Origin: UBA5069 sp963773745
GTDB lineage: Bacteria; Chloroflexota; Anaerolineae; Caldilineales; Caldilineaceae
Length of the DNA: 64,000 bases
Assembly: GCA_963773745.1 (NCBI GenBank)
Contig: CAVZCL010000001.1
Coordinates: forward strand, 62,001 to 126,000
Reading direction: 5' to 3'
In this document: positions 18,841-29,902 of the stretch, one piece after another
Layout: each line of letters opens with the position of its first letter
How positions within the stretch are numbered: position 1 is the stretch's first letter
The notes under the pieces: generated by a model
Seen by the model: the letters and a program-made list of their open reading frames with translations, nothing else
Databases searched by the model: none
Told to the model about the DNA's origin: nothing
Position numbers and translations under genes: made by a program

Positions 18841-21053
18841 GGGGTTTGAGCAGCGCGGCGTTTGAGCAACGCCATCGCACGGGGCAGCACCTGCACGTAG
18901 GCAGCATAGAGGACTTGCGACACGGGATAATCCCACGCACCCACATGCTCCTGCAATGTCGCGCCCATGCCCTGCTTGAAGCCCCATACGCCCTGCATTG
19001 AGTCCGCCTCGTCAGCAGGATTCGTGGGCGCACCCCACCAGTCATAGTGGGTGCAGCCCTGGCCACGCGCCCAGCGCATGGCCTCCCACTGCAGCAGGTA
19101 GTTGGGCATATCGCGCCGCCGCCGTTCGCTGCTTGCCCCATAAAAGTACCAGGCCGTCGCCCCATACTTCAGCAGAAAGAGCCCCGCAACGGGGCTTTTC
19201 TCGTCGGGATGCTCGGCCAGCAGCAGCGCACCCCCTGCCGGATTGGCGCCATCCGCCTGCGCAGCCAGGAACGTTTCCCATGTCGTGCGGTAGTAGGCCG
19301 CAGGCCGAATCAGAAAGCCATCGCGTGCGCCCGTTTCGGCGTAGAGTGTGTAAAACGCGTCCAGGTCGGCAACCCCGCCAGTGCGCACGGTGATGCCGCG
19401 GCGCTCGGCCAGGCGCAGGTTGTAGCGCGCCTTGCTCTTCATTTGCCCAAGCAACGCCTCTTCGTCCAGCCCCAACTCCGTAACGCCTGTGTTCTTGAAC
19501 TGAATCTGCTCACCGCTGTAGCGCCAGCCGCGTGCGCGCAGCTTGCGCAGCAGCGACGCGCCTTCTGGCGAATCCTCCAGCACATTGGGGTCAATCTTCA
19601 CCAGCACACAATTGCGCGCACGTGCGTGCGCCTGCAACGCGTTGAGCGTGGCGTCAACGGTGCGTCCATCGCTCCAGTCCAGCAGCGGCCCCTTGGGCAC
19701 ATAGCCAATGCGCAGGGGCAGCCAGGGCAGCGGCTGACGCACCAGGAATTGCGCAGCGGCGCGCCCGTCGGCCAGCGTCAGCCGCTCGGCCTGCCAGCCC
19801 GTTTGCGCCTTGATATCGCCCCATTCCCAGCTTTGCAGCAGATGGGTCTGCGGCAGCGCGGCCAGCTTGACCCGCCAGGTGGCCGCATCGGCGATGACTT
19901 CGACGGATTGCGTGCGCACGGCGCGCGCGACCTGCGCTGAGCGCAAGGCCTTTTGCGCTGTCTGCGCCTTCAGCCCAAGCTGATAGACGGCATGGCCGAC
20001 CGGGTTCACTGGCATGTCCCACGCGCCGACCATACGCACAACGTTGCCGCCAAAGCCCTGCTTGAAGCGATAGACGCCCCACAGCCCATGGCTCGGCAAC
20101 GCCTCCACATCCACAGGCAGCGCCTCCACGGGCGTGCCGCTGCCGTCGCCGTTGCGCAGCCCTTGCGCAAGCTGCCCCAGTTCATCGGGGATGCCCCAGA
20201 AGTCATAGGTGGTTGCGCCGCGGCGGCTCGCCCAGCGCATGCCCTCCCACTGCAGCGCGTGATTGGGCATGCGGTTGCGCTCGCGGTCGCTCGAGGCACC
20301 CCACAAATACCACGCCATTTTGCCCACAGTGCAGACAACAATTGACGCCACCGGCACGCCCTCGTACTCGGCCAGCAAATAGACCGCATGGTCGGGCGCA
20401 AGCAGCGCAAAGGCCGTATTGTAGTAATCGGCCGTATGTACATCAAAGCTATCGCGCTGCGCCGTTTCGGCCATGAGCGCGTTGAACGCGGGCAAATCGG
20501 CGGCCGTGCATGCGCGCACGGTGATGCCCTTGCGCTCGGCAAGGCGCACGTTGTAGCGCCACTTGCTCTTCATGGCCGCCAGAATTTCATCCTCGCTGCC
20601 CGCAATGTCCAGCTGGATTGTGCTGCGCGGTTGCACCGTCTGTGTGCTGGGGCGCAGGCCAAGCTCCATGAGGAGCGACCGATTCACTGGCGTGTCGGGC
20701 AGTTCCGGCTCCAGCTTAAGCACGGACGCGCCGTAACTGCGGCAGCTTGTACGCAGGGCGTTCAACAGGTTGCGGGGTGCGTCTGCGTCCTGCCAGTCGA
20801 CCAGCGGGCCGCGCGGCACATAGCCCAGCGTCAACCCCATGCGGCGCTGGAAGAGCAGCAGCGCGCCCGCATAAATGGTTCCGCCCTGTGCTTCGTGGGG
20901 AAGGGTGACAACCTCGGCCTGCCAGCCGTAGCTCGCCTTGAGTGCGCCCCAGCCACTAAGCTGCAAGAGGTGAGGCGCGTGGTGACGGGCCACAAAGTCA
21001 TCCCACGCTTGCTCGACTCGTGGGATGGGGCGGCTGGCTGGATTCTGTTGCAT
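18837..21053 (-). CDS. Tandem-duplicated FemAB/FemX-type aminoacyltransferase-like protein
   Basis: A 738-residue protein made of two full FemAB-like copies of about 365 residues each. Copy 1 has LLQLSGWGALKASYGWQAEV and copy 2 LLQSWEWGDIKAQTGWQAER. Both repeat LGYVPRGPLVDW/IGYVPKGPLLDW, AAMKSKWRYNVRLAERKGI/GQMKSKARYNLRLAERRGI and the RNRMPNHALQWEGMRWA/RRDMPNYLLQWEAMRWA block. Family members add amino acids from aminoacyl-tRNA to lipid II peptide bridges; GNAT folds are expected. The start at 21053 precedes the first conserved block. Most family proteins are single copies, so the fusion is unusual. It is convergent with the zinc-ribbon gene. Confidence 0.85.
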   Translation of the reverse strand: MQQNPASRPIPRVEQAWDDFVARHHAPHLLQLSGWGALKASYGWQAEVVTLPHEAQGGTIYAGALLLFQRRMGLTLGYVPRGPLVDWQDADAPRNLLNALRTSCRSYGASVLKLEPELPDTPVNRSLLMELGLRPSTQTVQPRSTIQLDIAGSEDEILAAMKSKWRYNVRLAERKGITVRACTAADLPAFNALMAETAQRDSFDVHTADYYNTAFALLAPDHAVYLLAEYEGVPVASIVVCTVGKMAWYLWGASSDRERNRMPNHALQWEGMRWASRRGATTYDFWGIPDELGQLAQGLRNGDGSGTPVEALPVDVEALPSHGLWGVYRFKQGFGGNVVRMVGAWDMPVNPVGHAVYQLGLKAQTAQKALRSAQVARAVRTQSVEVIADAATWRVKLAALPQTHLLQSWEWGDIKAQTGWQAERLTLADGRAAAQFLVRQPLPWLPLRIGYVPKGPLLDWSDGRTVDATLNALQAHARARNCVLVKIDPNVLEDSPEGASLLRKLRARGWRYSGEQIQFKNTGVTELGLDEEALLGQMKSKARYNLRLAERRGITVRTGGVADLDAFYTLYAETGARDGFLIRPAAYYRTTWETFLAAQADGANPAGGALLLAEHPDEKSPVAGLFLLKYGATAWYFYGASSERRRRDMPNYLLQWEAMRWARGQGCTHYDWWGAPTNPADEADSMQGVWGFKQGMGATLQEHVGAWDYPVSQVLYAAYVQVLPRAMALLKRRAAQTP

Positions 21054-21156
21054 TCGGTGCCGGGCTTGGTGCGCGCATTCGCCCATGATACCATCGTGGA
21101 GCACACACGCGCGAGCGCGCACGGGCGCGCGTTACGCATTCGTGTACGCATTTCGT

Positions 21157-21182
21157 AACGGCGGCTGAAGTGGTGCGTCTCG
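21157..21182. repeat. Fragment of the intergenic palindromic repeat family
   Basis: AACGGCGGCTGAAG joined to TGGTGCGTCTC lies in the divergent region before ftcD. Both modules also occur in the compound element at 45419-45596, where they are arranged as inverted pairs. Confidence 0.5.
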
Positions 21183-21249
21183 GAAGTCCGCGGCATTCGC
21201 AGCGGGGCTTCCAGAATATCAACCGTCTATCCACCCGGAAGGACAAACC

Positions 21250-22206
21250 ATGACTAAAGCGGGGCGCGCACCCAGCGCCACTGGCCAGGATGTGATTATC
21301 GAGGCCGTGCCAAACTTCTCCGAAGGGCGTCGCCCTGAAGTTGTGGCAGCCATTGTCGCCGCCATTCAGACGCCCGGCGTGCTGCTTCTCGACTCCAGCG
21401 CCGACTGGGACCACAACCGTAGCGTCATCACCATTGCAGGCACGCCCGCAGCGGTGGTTGAAGGACTCTTCCAGGCGGTCTCCATAGCCGCGCAACAGAT
21501 CAATCTCTTTGAGCACCAGGGCGAGCACCCGCGCATCGGCGCGACGGACGTTGTGCCCCTCGTGCCTATCCAGAACATCAGCCTGGAAGAGTGCGCAGCG
21601 CTCGCCACGCAGCTCGGCCAGCGCATTGCCGCCGAACTGGACATTCCCGTCTATCTGTACGAAGCCGCGGCCACCCGCCCGGAGCGAAAGAACCTGTCCA
21701 CGCTGCGCAAGGGGCAGTTCGAGGCGCTTGTCAACGAAATTGCCACGCCCGCGCGCGCGCCCGACTTTGGCCCGGCACGCATAGGGCCCGCCGGCGCGAC
21801 CGCCGTTGGCGCGCGCCCATTCCTGATTGCCTATAATTTCTATCTGACCACGCCCGACGTGACCATTGCGCGCACGATTGCCAAAAGCATCCGCGAGAGC
21901 AGCGGCGGCTTCCCTGCCGTCAAGTCCATGGGGCTGCTGGTAGAGGGGCAGGCGCAGGTGAGCATGAATCTGGTTGACTACACGCAGACGCCCCTGCACG
22001 TCATCTACGATGCCGTGCGCACACAGGCGCAGGCCGCCGGCGTGGACATGGCGCGCACCGAACTCATCGGCCTCATCCCACAGGAGGCCATGCTCCAGGC
22101 CGCCGCCCACTACCTGCGCCTGCCCAACTTTGGCGCGGGGCGCGTCGTCGAAACCGCCATCCACAGGCGCGCGCCGAACATCGGGAAACAGATTGTTGTC
22201 CGCTGA
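21250..22206 (+). CDS. ftcD: Glutamate formimidoyltransferase
   Basis: A 318-residue enzyme that moves the formimino group between N-formimino-L-glutamate and tetrahydrofolate in histidine breakdown. The N-terminal signature EAVPNFSEGRRPEVV, the block LLDSSADWDHNRSVIT with the conserved His, and HPRIGATDVVPLVPI are all present. The length matches the transferase domain alone; the cyclodeaminase domain found in the animal enzyme is absent. GGAAGGA lies upstream of the start. No other histidine utilisation genes are in the window. Confidence 0.93.
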   Translation: MTKAGRAPSATGQDVIIEAVPNFSEGRRPEVVAAIVAAIQTPGVLLLDSSADWDHNRSVITIAGTPAAVVEGLFQAVSIAAQQINLFEHQGEHPRIGATDVVPLVPIQNISLEECAALATQLGQRIAAELDIPVYLYEAAATRPERKNLSTLRKGQFEALVNEIATPARAPDFGPARIGPAGATAVGARPFLIAYNFYLTTPDVTIARTIAKSIRESSGGFPAVKSMGLLVEGQAQVSMNLVDYTQTPLHVIYDAVRTQAQAAGVDMARTELIGLIPQEAMLQAAAHYLRLPNFGAGRVVETAIHRRAPNIGKQIVVR

Positions 22207-22349
22207 AAGGCCCTCTTTGTAACTGAGAGGCAACCACGGCTAGACGGCCTAATTCCTGAGAAAATCGCTTCGTTTATCTTTCGAGCTGCGTCGTGCACTT
22301 ATCTACCAAGCCGTTACAAGCATCTGCTTCTCCTCGCGACTTCCCCGCT

Positions 22350-22379
22350 TTGCTCGTACTTGTGCTTCTGTGCTAGCAT
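22350..22379 (+). promoter_or_regulatory. Possible tgt promoter (TTGCTC-18-TAGCAT)
   Basis: TTGCTC at 22350-22355 and TAGCAT at 22374-22379, 18 bases apart. The second in-frame ATG of tgt (22389) lies 9 bases beyond, which would make the mRNA nearly leaderless. Confidence 0.4.
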
Positions 22380-22388
22380 ATGCGGATT

Positions 22389-23636
22389 ATGGCCAATTTC
22401 AGTTACGACTTGCTCGCCTCAGAGGGCGCCGCACGGCTTGCCACGTTTCAGACGCCGCACGGCCCTATTGACATGCCCGCCTTTGCGCCCGTGGGCACAC
22501 AAGCCAACGTCAAGACGCTGGAGCCGCGCGACCTGCACGAGGCAGGCTGCCAGCTCGTGCTTGCCAACACCTATCACCTCTACCTGCGGCCGGGCCATGA
22601 ACTTGTGGCGCGCTGGGGGGGCTCCACGACTTTATGCGCTGGGATGGCCCCATCCTCACGGATTCCGGCGGCTATCAGGTCTTCAGCCTGGCCCACCAGC
22701 GCAATCTGGCCGATGACGGCGTTACCTTTCGCAGCCACCTCGACGGCAGCATCCACTCCTTTACGCCCGAGAAGGTGATGGAGGTGGAAATGGCGCTGGG
22801 CGCCGACATTGCCATGGTGCTGGACGTCTGTCCCAACCCCACGGATCGCGCTGCCGTAGAGGACGCAGTGGCGCGCACACACCGCTGGGCCGAACGCTGC
22901 CGCACCGCCCACAACCGCACCGACAGGCGCTCTTTGGCATTGTCCAGGGCGGCGTCTTCCCCGACCTGCGCGGGCAAAGCGCCAACTTTCTGCGCACGCT
23001 TGACTTTCCGGGCTACGCCGTGGGCGGGCTGGCCGTGGGCGAGACAAAGCAGCAGATGTACGCCACGCTGGATGCCACAGTGCCGCTCATGCCCGAGGAC
23101 AAGCCGCGCTACCTGATGGGCGTGGGCGCGCCCGAGGACATTCTTGAGGCGTGGCGCGCGGCATTGACATGTTCGACTGCGTGCTGCCCACACGCGTGGC
23201 GCGCAACGGCTCGCTCTCACGCCGGATGGCCGCATCAATCTACGCAATGCCCGCTTTGCCGAAGACCCCGCCCCCGTGCAGGAGGGCTGCACCTGTTACA
23301 CCTGCCGCACCTTCAGCCGCGCCTATCTGCGCCACCTCTACAAGGCGGGCGAAATCAGCGCACTGCGCCTGGGGACAATCCACAACGTCCACTTCATGAT
23401 GGAGCTCATGCGCGACATTCGCGCCGCGCTGGCGCAGGCAACTTCGACGCCTACCGCGCTGTTTTCCTCGAACGCTACCAAATCACCAATCAGGCAGTGC
23501 GCCATGAGCAGCACGCGCGCCGCGTGCCGGGCGCACGGCCAACAAGCCACCCGCCGCGCAGAAGGCGATCCACAACCCCGCCCGCCGAGAATCAACCACA
23601 AGATCGCCAGCCGGACAGCCCAACCAGGAAGCATAA
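22389..23636 (+). CDS. tgt: tRNA-guanine transglycosylase, about six frameshifts
   Basis: Tgt exchanges guanine 34 for a queuosine precursor in tRNAs with GUN anticodons. Family blocks appear in order but in changing frames: FQTPHGPIDMPAFAPVGTQA, LANTYHLYLRPG, then ILTDSGGYQVFSL (second frame), LFGIVQGGVFPDLR (third), GIDMFDCVLPTRVARNG with the catalytic Asp (fourth), and the zinc site GCTCYTCRTFSRAYL (fifth). A final shift gives a tail ending at TAA 23634-23636. The shifts lie near 22627 (a seven-G run where eight are needed), 22922, 23151, 23214, 23443 and 23490-23540. Start 22389 or 22380 is possible. It is either a heavily error-affected intact gene or a decaying one; the conserved residues favour errors. 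Confidence 0.85.
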
Positions 23637-23644
23637 GGGAAAGC

Positions 23645-24513
23645 ATGCTGCGCGTCATCATTCAAGCCATCGTCCTTGGTATTGTTCAGGGCGTCGCCGA
23701 GTTTGCGCCCATCTCCTCATCCGCCCACCTGATTATCGTGCCGTGGCTCTTTGGCTGGACGGACCCGCTTCTGAGCGGCCTCGCCTTTGATGTGGCGCTG
23801 CACCTGGGCACGCTGTCGGCAGTTGTCATCTACTTCTGGAATGACCTCTGGAATCTGCTGCGTGCCGGAATTGCCAGCATCCGAGAGTTCAAGATCGGCG
23901 ATGACCCAAATCGCAAGCTCGCGTGGCTGATTGTAATTGCGACCATCCCCGCCGTCCTCGCCGGTTCTTTCTGGAGGATATCGTTGCCGCCGTCTTCCAT
24001 CCAGCCGGCGAGGATGTTTCGGGGCGCATCATGCTCTCAATTGCGGCCATGTTGGCGGCCTTCGGCGTCATTATGTACCTGGCCGACAGGCTGGCGCGCC
24101 ACGAGCGTCCGCTTACGGGCATTCGTCTGGTGGATGCGATTGCCGTGGGCCTGGCGCAAACGCTGGCGCTCTTTCCTGGGGTCTCGCGCTCTGGATCCAC
24201 AATCACCGCCGGCCTGGCGCTGGGCTTCAAGCGCGACGTGGCCGCCCGCTTCTCCTTCCTCCTCTCTGTGCCCGTCACCCTCGGCGCAGGGCTCAAGGGG
24301 CTGTTTGATTTGCTTGGCAGTTGGCAGGATGGCGGACTTGGTTCGAGCGATCTGCTCGTGGTGGCTGTGGGCGTACTGGCTGCGGCCATCAGCGGCTATC
24401 TCTGCATTCACTTCCTGCTGCGCTATCTGCGCACACGCTCGATTACCGTCTTCGTGGTCTATCGCTTCGCCGTCGCCGCGCTCATCGTCATTGTTGTCTT
24501 TCTGCGCATGTAG
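23645..24513 (+). CDS. uppP: Undecaprenyl-diphosphatase UppP (BacA), one frameshift
   Basis: An integral membrane enzyme that converts undecaprenyl diphosphate to the monophosphate carrier used for peptidoglycan and other wall sugars. The family motif EFAPISSSAHLIIVPWLFGW is near the start and the second catalytic motif FPGVSRSGSTITAGLALG is in the middle, with about eight TM helices. The frame shifts near 23965, where AGFFLEDIVAA is expected (one T missing). The total, about 289 residues, is typical. AAGGGAAAG precedes the ATG at 23645, and the gene starts 8 bases after the tgt stop. Confidence 0.92.
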
Positions 24514-24516
24514 CCC

Positions 24517-25379
24517 ATGAACCAGCGCATTGCTCGTCTGCTTGCATTGGTGCTTGTCTGCACGGTGCTTGCCGCCTGTGAAGGGCTCTCCGTCAACACG
24601 CCCGAACCCACGACGATTACCATCGCAGGGGCATCGTCCATGCGCCCCGTGCTTGGCGCGCTCACCAAGGCCTTCTCCGCCAGCACGCGGATGTGCTCTT
24701 TGATGTGCGCGGCGGCGGCAGCACGCTGGGCGAGGAGCAGGTGCGCGCACGCCAGGTGGACCTGGCAGCAAGCACGCTCTTGCCCCCGCGCGATGATGGA
24801 GGCGACGCTGCCAGCGACGGACTGCTGCGCTACCCATTGGACTGGATGGCGTGGCCGTCATCGTTCACCCCACGAACCCCGTGGCCGGGCTCTCGCTGAT
24901 TCAGCTGCGCGACTTGTATACGGGCGATGTGCTCGACTGGCTCCAGCTGGGTGGCGACGAAGGCGAGGTGCTCCTCGTCAGCCGCGAGGAAGGCGCGGGC
25001 AGCCGCGCAACCTTCGAGGGGCGTGTCATGGGCGACGTGGGCGTCTCTCTCACGGCGGTCGTCATGCCCACCAGCGCCGACGTGGTGGCCTACGTCGCGG
25101 CCACGCCCCAGTCCATTGGCTACGTCTCACGCGCCGCCGTGCGCAGCCTGCTTGATGAAGACCCCAACAACGACGCCGCGGCAGGCGTGCGCGTGCTCGA
25201 AGTTGAAGGCAGGCTGCCCACAGTGGAAGCACTCAAGGAACAGACCTACCCGCTGATTCAGCCACTCTTCCTGATCGCTGCTGCCGAGCCACGGGCGCGT
25301 GCGCCAGTTCCTCGACTTCGCGCTCAGCCCCGCCGGGCAGCAGATTGTCACCCAATTCGGCGCACCCATCCGGCCATAG
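24517..25379 (+). CDS. PstS-like phosphate-binding lipoprotein, three frameshifts
   Basis: A solute-binding lipoprotein of the PstS/PBP-like 2 family. The signal peptide ends at the lipobox LAAC, then TITIAGASSMRPVLGALTKAF. The second frame gives VLFDVRGGGSTLGEEQ, the phosphate-site region with Ser/Gly. The third has GDVLDWLQLGGDEGEV and SREEGAGSRATFE. The last shift, near 25290, is needed for the C-terminus RQFLDFALSPAGQQIVTQFG, ending at 25379. Shift sites are near 24683, 24845 and 25290. The start is 3 bases after the uppP stop. No pstCAB genes follow, so it is a solitary binding protein here. Confidence 0.8.
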
Positions 25380-25410
25380 CAGCCAGCGAACGAGCAACAA
25401 CACAAAGGAA

Positions 25411-25438
25411 AGGCGCCATCGATTGCTCGATGGCGCCT
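25411..25438. terminator. Bidirectional stem-loop between PstS-like gene and secF
   Basis: A 12-bp perfect stem (AGGCGCCATCGA / TCGATGGCGCCT) with a 4-base loop lies between the convergent genes. It shares its stem base with the hairpin at 2912-2937. Short T-rich tracts flank it on both strands. Confidence 0.7.
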
Positions 25439-25478
25439 GCGTTTCTGCAAAATGCTGTTGCTGCAACCGCACCGCTCT

Positions 25479-26426
25479 TTACACGGCGACGGGCTTGGCC
25501 GTGGTCACGGCGCCGTTGCTATTCTCCTTGTGCAGCCAGCTCTTCTCTTCCCACGCCACCAGCAGGGCCGCGGCGTTGAAGATTGACGAGTAGGTGCCGC
25601 TCAGAATGCCCACAACCATCACTGCCACAAACTTCTGCAGCGTGGGGCCGCCCAGCATGAGGATGCTGACCAGCGTGAGCAGCGTGGCAATCTGCGTGCC
25701 CAGCGAACGGGAAGCTGTCTCGATGATGCTGCGATTCGTCACCGTGCTGAAGTCTTCCCCACGATGACGCTTGAGATTCTCGCGGATGCGGTCAAAGACG
25801 ACAATCGAGTCACTCACGCTGTAGCCGATGACCGTGAGAATTGCCGTGAGAAAGAGTGCGTCCACCTCCCAACCAAAGAAGATGTTCATGACGGCGATAA
25901 ACGAGATCGTCACGAGCACGTCATGCACAAGCGCAGTCACCGCGGACGTGCCGTAGCGCAGCGGGTGGGGCACCGAACGGAAGCTGTAGGCCAGGTAGAA
26001 GAGAATCAGCAATGATGCAATCGTCACTGCAAGGATGGCCGCTCGGCTCACTTCACTGCCAATTGCAGGGCCAATGTTGCGGTAGCTCATCTCTTCAAAG
26101 GAACCAAACTGCGCATTGAGTGCATCAACCAGGATCGCCTTCTCTTCCGGCGTAATCTCCTTGGTCTTCACCTGCACCGTGCGGTCGTCGCCAACGGTGA
26201 CGACTTTCGTATCTTCGAAGCCGTTGTTCACAAAGAGCTGGTGCACGTCTTCGGCCACAACGGCCTGGGGAAAGCGCATTTCCCAGTCGAGACCACCCGT
26301 GTAGTCAATGCTCAGCGGCAGGATTGTACCGCGCGCCGCCAGCGACCAGACCATGTAGATGATCCCGGGCAGCATGAGAATGAGAGAAATTGCAAAGAAC
26401 CAACCGCGTCGTTCAATAATGCGCAT
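25479..26426 (-). CDS. secF: Protein translocase subunit SecF
   Basis: A 315-residue inner-membrane protein that works with SecD to drive late steps of Sec export using the proton gradient. TM1 is followed by the signature IDYTGG and a periplasmic domain. The five-TM block follows, with the conserved GYSVSDSIVVFDRIREN and NRSIIETASRSLGTQ. It lies 15 bases downstream of secD in the same operon. The length and start are typical. Confidence 0.97.
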   Translation of the reverse strand: MRIIERRGWFFAISLILMLPGIIYMVWSLAARGTILPLSIDYTGGLDWEMRFPQAVVAEDVHQLFVNNGFEDTKVVTVGDDRTVQVKTKEITPEEKAILVDALNAQFGSFEEMSYRNIGPAIGSEVSRAAILAVTIASLLILFYLAYSFRSVPHPLRYGTSAVTALVHDVLVTISFIAVMNIFFGWEVDALFLTAILTVIGYSVSDSIVVFDRIRENLKRHRGEDFSTVTNRSIIETASRSLGTQIATLLTLVSILMLGGPTLQKFVAVMVVGILSGTYSSIFNAAALLVAWEEKSWLHKENSNGAVTTAKPVAV

Positions 26427-26441
26427 GGGTAATTCTCACTT

Positions 26442-27872
26442 TCAAGCAGGCTGCTGCTGCTGGGGCTGATGCCGCTGCTTTGCCAGCCGCTTAAGGAACG
26501 ATGACGTGACAAACTCCGCCGGCAGCGCCCGCATCATTGTACGGGTAATGAAGACCGACGAGAAGAGCGCGAGCGCAACACCGATTGCCAGGTTGATGGC
26601 GAAGCCTCGCACCGCGCTGGCTCCAAAGGTGCTGCCAAACCAGAAGAGGACCGCACTTGAAATCAGCGTAGAGAGGTTGCTGTCGAGAATGGCAGGAAAG
26701 GCGTGCGTGAAGCCCGACTCGATTGCCATGCGCGAATTGCGGCCATTGCGCAGTTCATCCTTCATGCGCTCAAAGATGAGAATGTTGGCGTCAATTGCCA
26801 TGCCCACGCTCAGGAAGAAGGCCGCAATGCCCGGCAGTGTAAGCGTAACCGGTATGAGCTTGTAGACCGCCAGCGTCAGGATGATGTAGCAGAGCAGCGC
26901 AACCGTGGCCACAACACCGGCCGATTGATACAGAATGAGGACGAACAGGAAGACGGCAATCAGGCCAAGCAGGCCGGCCCGAAGGCTGCGCGCCACCGAA
27001 TCCTGGCCAAGGCTGGCGCCAATTGTGCGCACATCCACTACCTTGAGCGGCACGGGCAGCGCACCATAGCGCATCTGCACCGCCAGGCTCTCAGCCTCTT
27101 CCTGCGTGAACTGGCCGGTGATCTGTCCCTGCGTGCTGATCTGCCCCTGAATCGTGGGCGCCGAAAGCACAAGGCCGTCAAGCACAATCGCCATCGGCTG
27201 ACCGAGGTGCGAACTGGTATAGGCCAGCATCTTGTCTGCACCGTCCGGCGTGGTCTCGAAGCTAATCTGCCACTGGCCCACCTGGTCCTGATAGGCAATG
27301 GCGCTCTTGAGCACGTCACCCGTCATGGCTGTATTGAAGACCTGATCAGGATACGGCGCCTGCCGTGATGCCACGGCTCCGTTTTCGCCTGCCACCGCAT
27401 CCGCCACGGCGTTTGGCTTGTTGGTGGTGTTAATGATCATGCCCTGACCCAACTGCAGCGGAACCGGATCCACAAACTCAAGCTGTCCGGTGGAGCGCAC
27501 TGTCTCGATGGCCTGGTCGGGGTTGTTGATGCCCGGCAGCTCGACGATGACGCGGTCGGCGCCCTGCTGCTGAACGTTGGCTTCGACCACACCAAGGCCA
27601 TTGACGCGGTTGTCAATGATCTGCTTGGCGGTTTCCATGGCGCCTTCGGCCATCACCTGGCCTTCGGGAATGTCCGCCTCGAGCAGCACCTGGGTGCCGC
27701 CGCGCAGGTCCAGCCCGAGCCGCAAATCAAGCGGTGTGCTGGCTGCTGATGGGTCATTTGTGCGCGAGCGCACGATGGAGCTTGGCTGGTTGAGCGGCAG
27801 CGCGACGTATAACGCCAGCGCCACCAGGATCCCAATCAGGATCAGGGTGATGGTGTTGCGTTGCTTGTTCAT
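26442..27872 (-). CDS. secD: Protein translocase subunit SecD
   Basis: A 476-residue partner of SecF. The start at 27872 (MNKQRNTITLILIGILVALA) gives TM1 at the N-terminus; the longer frame to 27977 runs through the promoter. The family signature LGLDLRGGTQVLLE, the P1 periplasmic domain (GLGVVEANVQQQGADRVIVE) and the RND-like block with AIDANILIFERMKDELR near residue 400 are present. It is the first gene of secDF. A perfect-consensus promoter lies upstream. Confidence 0.97.
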   Translation of the reverse strand: MNKQRNTITLILIGILVALALYVALPLNQPSSIVRSRTNDPSAASTPLDLRLGLDLRGGTQVLLEADIPEGQVMAEGAMETAKQIIDNRVNGLGVVEANVQQQGADRVIVELPGINNPDQAIETVRSTGQLEFVDPVPLQLGQGMIINTTNKPNAVADAVAGENGAVASRQAPYPDQVFNTAMTGDVLKSAIAYQDQVGQWQISFETTPDGADKMLAYTSSHLGQPMAIVLDGLVLSAPTIQGQISTQGQITGQFTQEEAESLAVQMRYGALPVPLKVVDVRTIGASLGQDSVARSLRAGLLGLIAVFLFVLILYQSAGVVATVALLCYIILTLAVYKLIPVTLTLPGIAAFFLSVGMAIDANILIFERMKDELRNGRNSRMAIESGFTHAFPAILDSNLSTLISSAVLFWFGSTFGASAVRGFAINLAIGVALALFSSVFITRTMMRALPAEFVTSSFLKRLAKQRHQPQQQQPA

Positions 27873-27957
27873 AGAGTAGATTGTTCCTCGATCCAGCGGT
27901 GGTAAATCGGGGCAGCATTCGGGTGGGAGAGGCAAGCGAAATCTGCCCAACCAGATC

Positions 27958-27987
27958 ATTATAGGTCGCGCAACCAAAGCATGTCAA
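27958..27987 (-). promoter_or_regulatory. Consensus promoter of secDF (TTGACA-18-TATAAT)
   Basis: TTGACA at 27987-27982 and TATAAT at 27963-27958 on the minus strand, spaced by 18 bases. Both hexamers match the consensus exactly. The expected start is near 27951, with a leader of about 80 bases. Confidence 0.85.
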
Positions 27988-28366
27988 AACCACCTCGCCC
28001 TGCCTGCAACTGCACACGTGCAAATGCGTGCTTTATGCGCCAGCCAGAAGCAGGATGAGCGCGTTGAGGTGCGGCCTGGCACCCAGAAATTCCCAACTTC
28101 GGTGTTGAACTGGACATCGCTGTTGGAATCGCCCAGCACACTCTCCACGATAATTGGCGGCAATTGGCTGGCGCAAGAATTGGGCTGGCGGCAAAGCTGT
28201 CACCCTTTACGCAGTCGTGGTTGTTCTGGCTGTGGAAGAGTCTGCGCCCTGCCCAGCGCGTCTGTTTGCAGTGCGCGCCACGCAAGCACGCGCCCCTCCA
28301 ACAACCACGCCACAATGTGACATGCGATCGGCATGCACGGCGTAACGCCCGCTTGGATTCATTTGC
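27988..28366. other. Intergenic region between secD and the glutamate dehydrogenase gene
   Basis: Reading frames here (including a minus-strand frame of about 150 codons at 27959-28423) show no family resemblance and overlap both promoters. I see no RNA gene or clear repeat in it. Confidence 0.5.
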
Positions 28367-28375
28367 TGGTATAAT
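28367..28375 (+). promoter_or_regulatory. Extended -10 promoter of the glutamate dehydrogenase gene
   Basis: TGGTATAAT: an exact TATAAT hexamer (28370-28375) with the extended TGn element. No good -35 box is seen. The leader to the ATG at 28440 is about 58 bases. Confidence 0.55.
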
Positions 28376-28439
28376 CAAGATGCTCGGCAATGCCGCCGAG
28401 ATTATGTACCCATGTGCTTTCATTTCAGGAGAACCTTCA

Positions 28440-29873
<1,434 letters not shown>

Positions 29874-29902
29874 AATGGCTGCTATTCGGCCGCGTGATAG
29901 CA

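Noticed and set aside
27959..28423. A 154-codon minus-strand frame between secD and the glutamate dehydrogenase gene.
   Set aside because: It overlaps both promoters, has no Shine-Dalgarno and shows no family resemblance.
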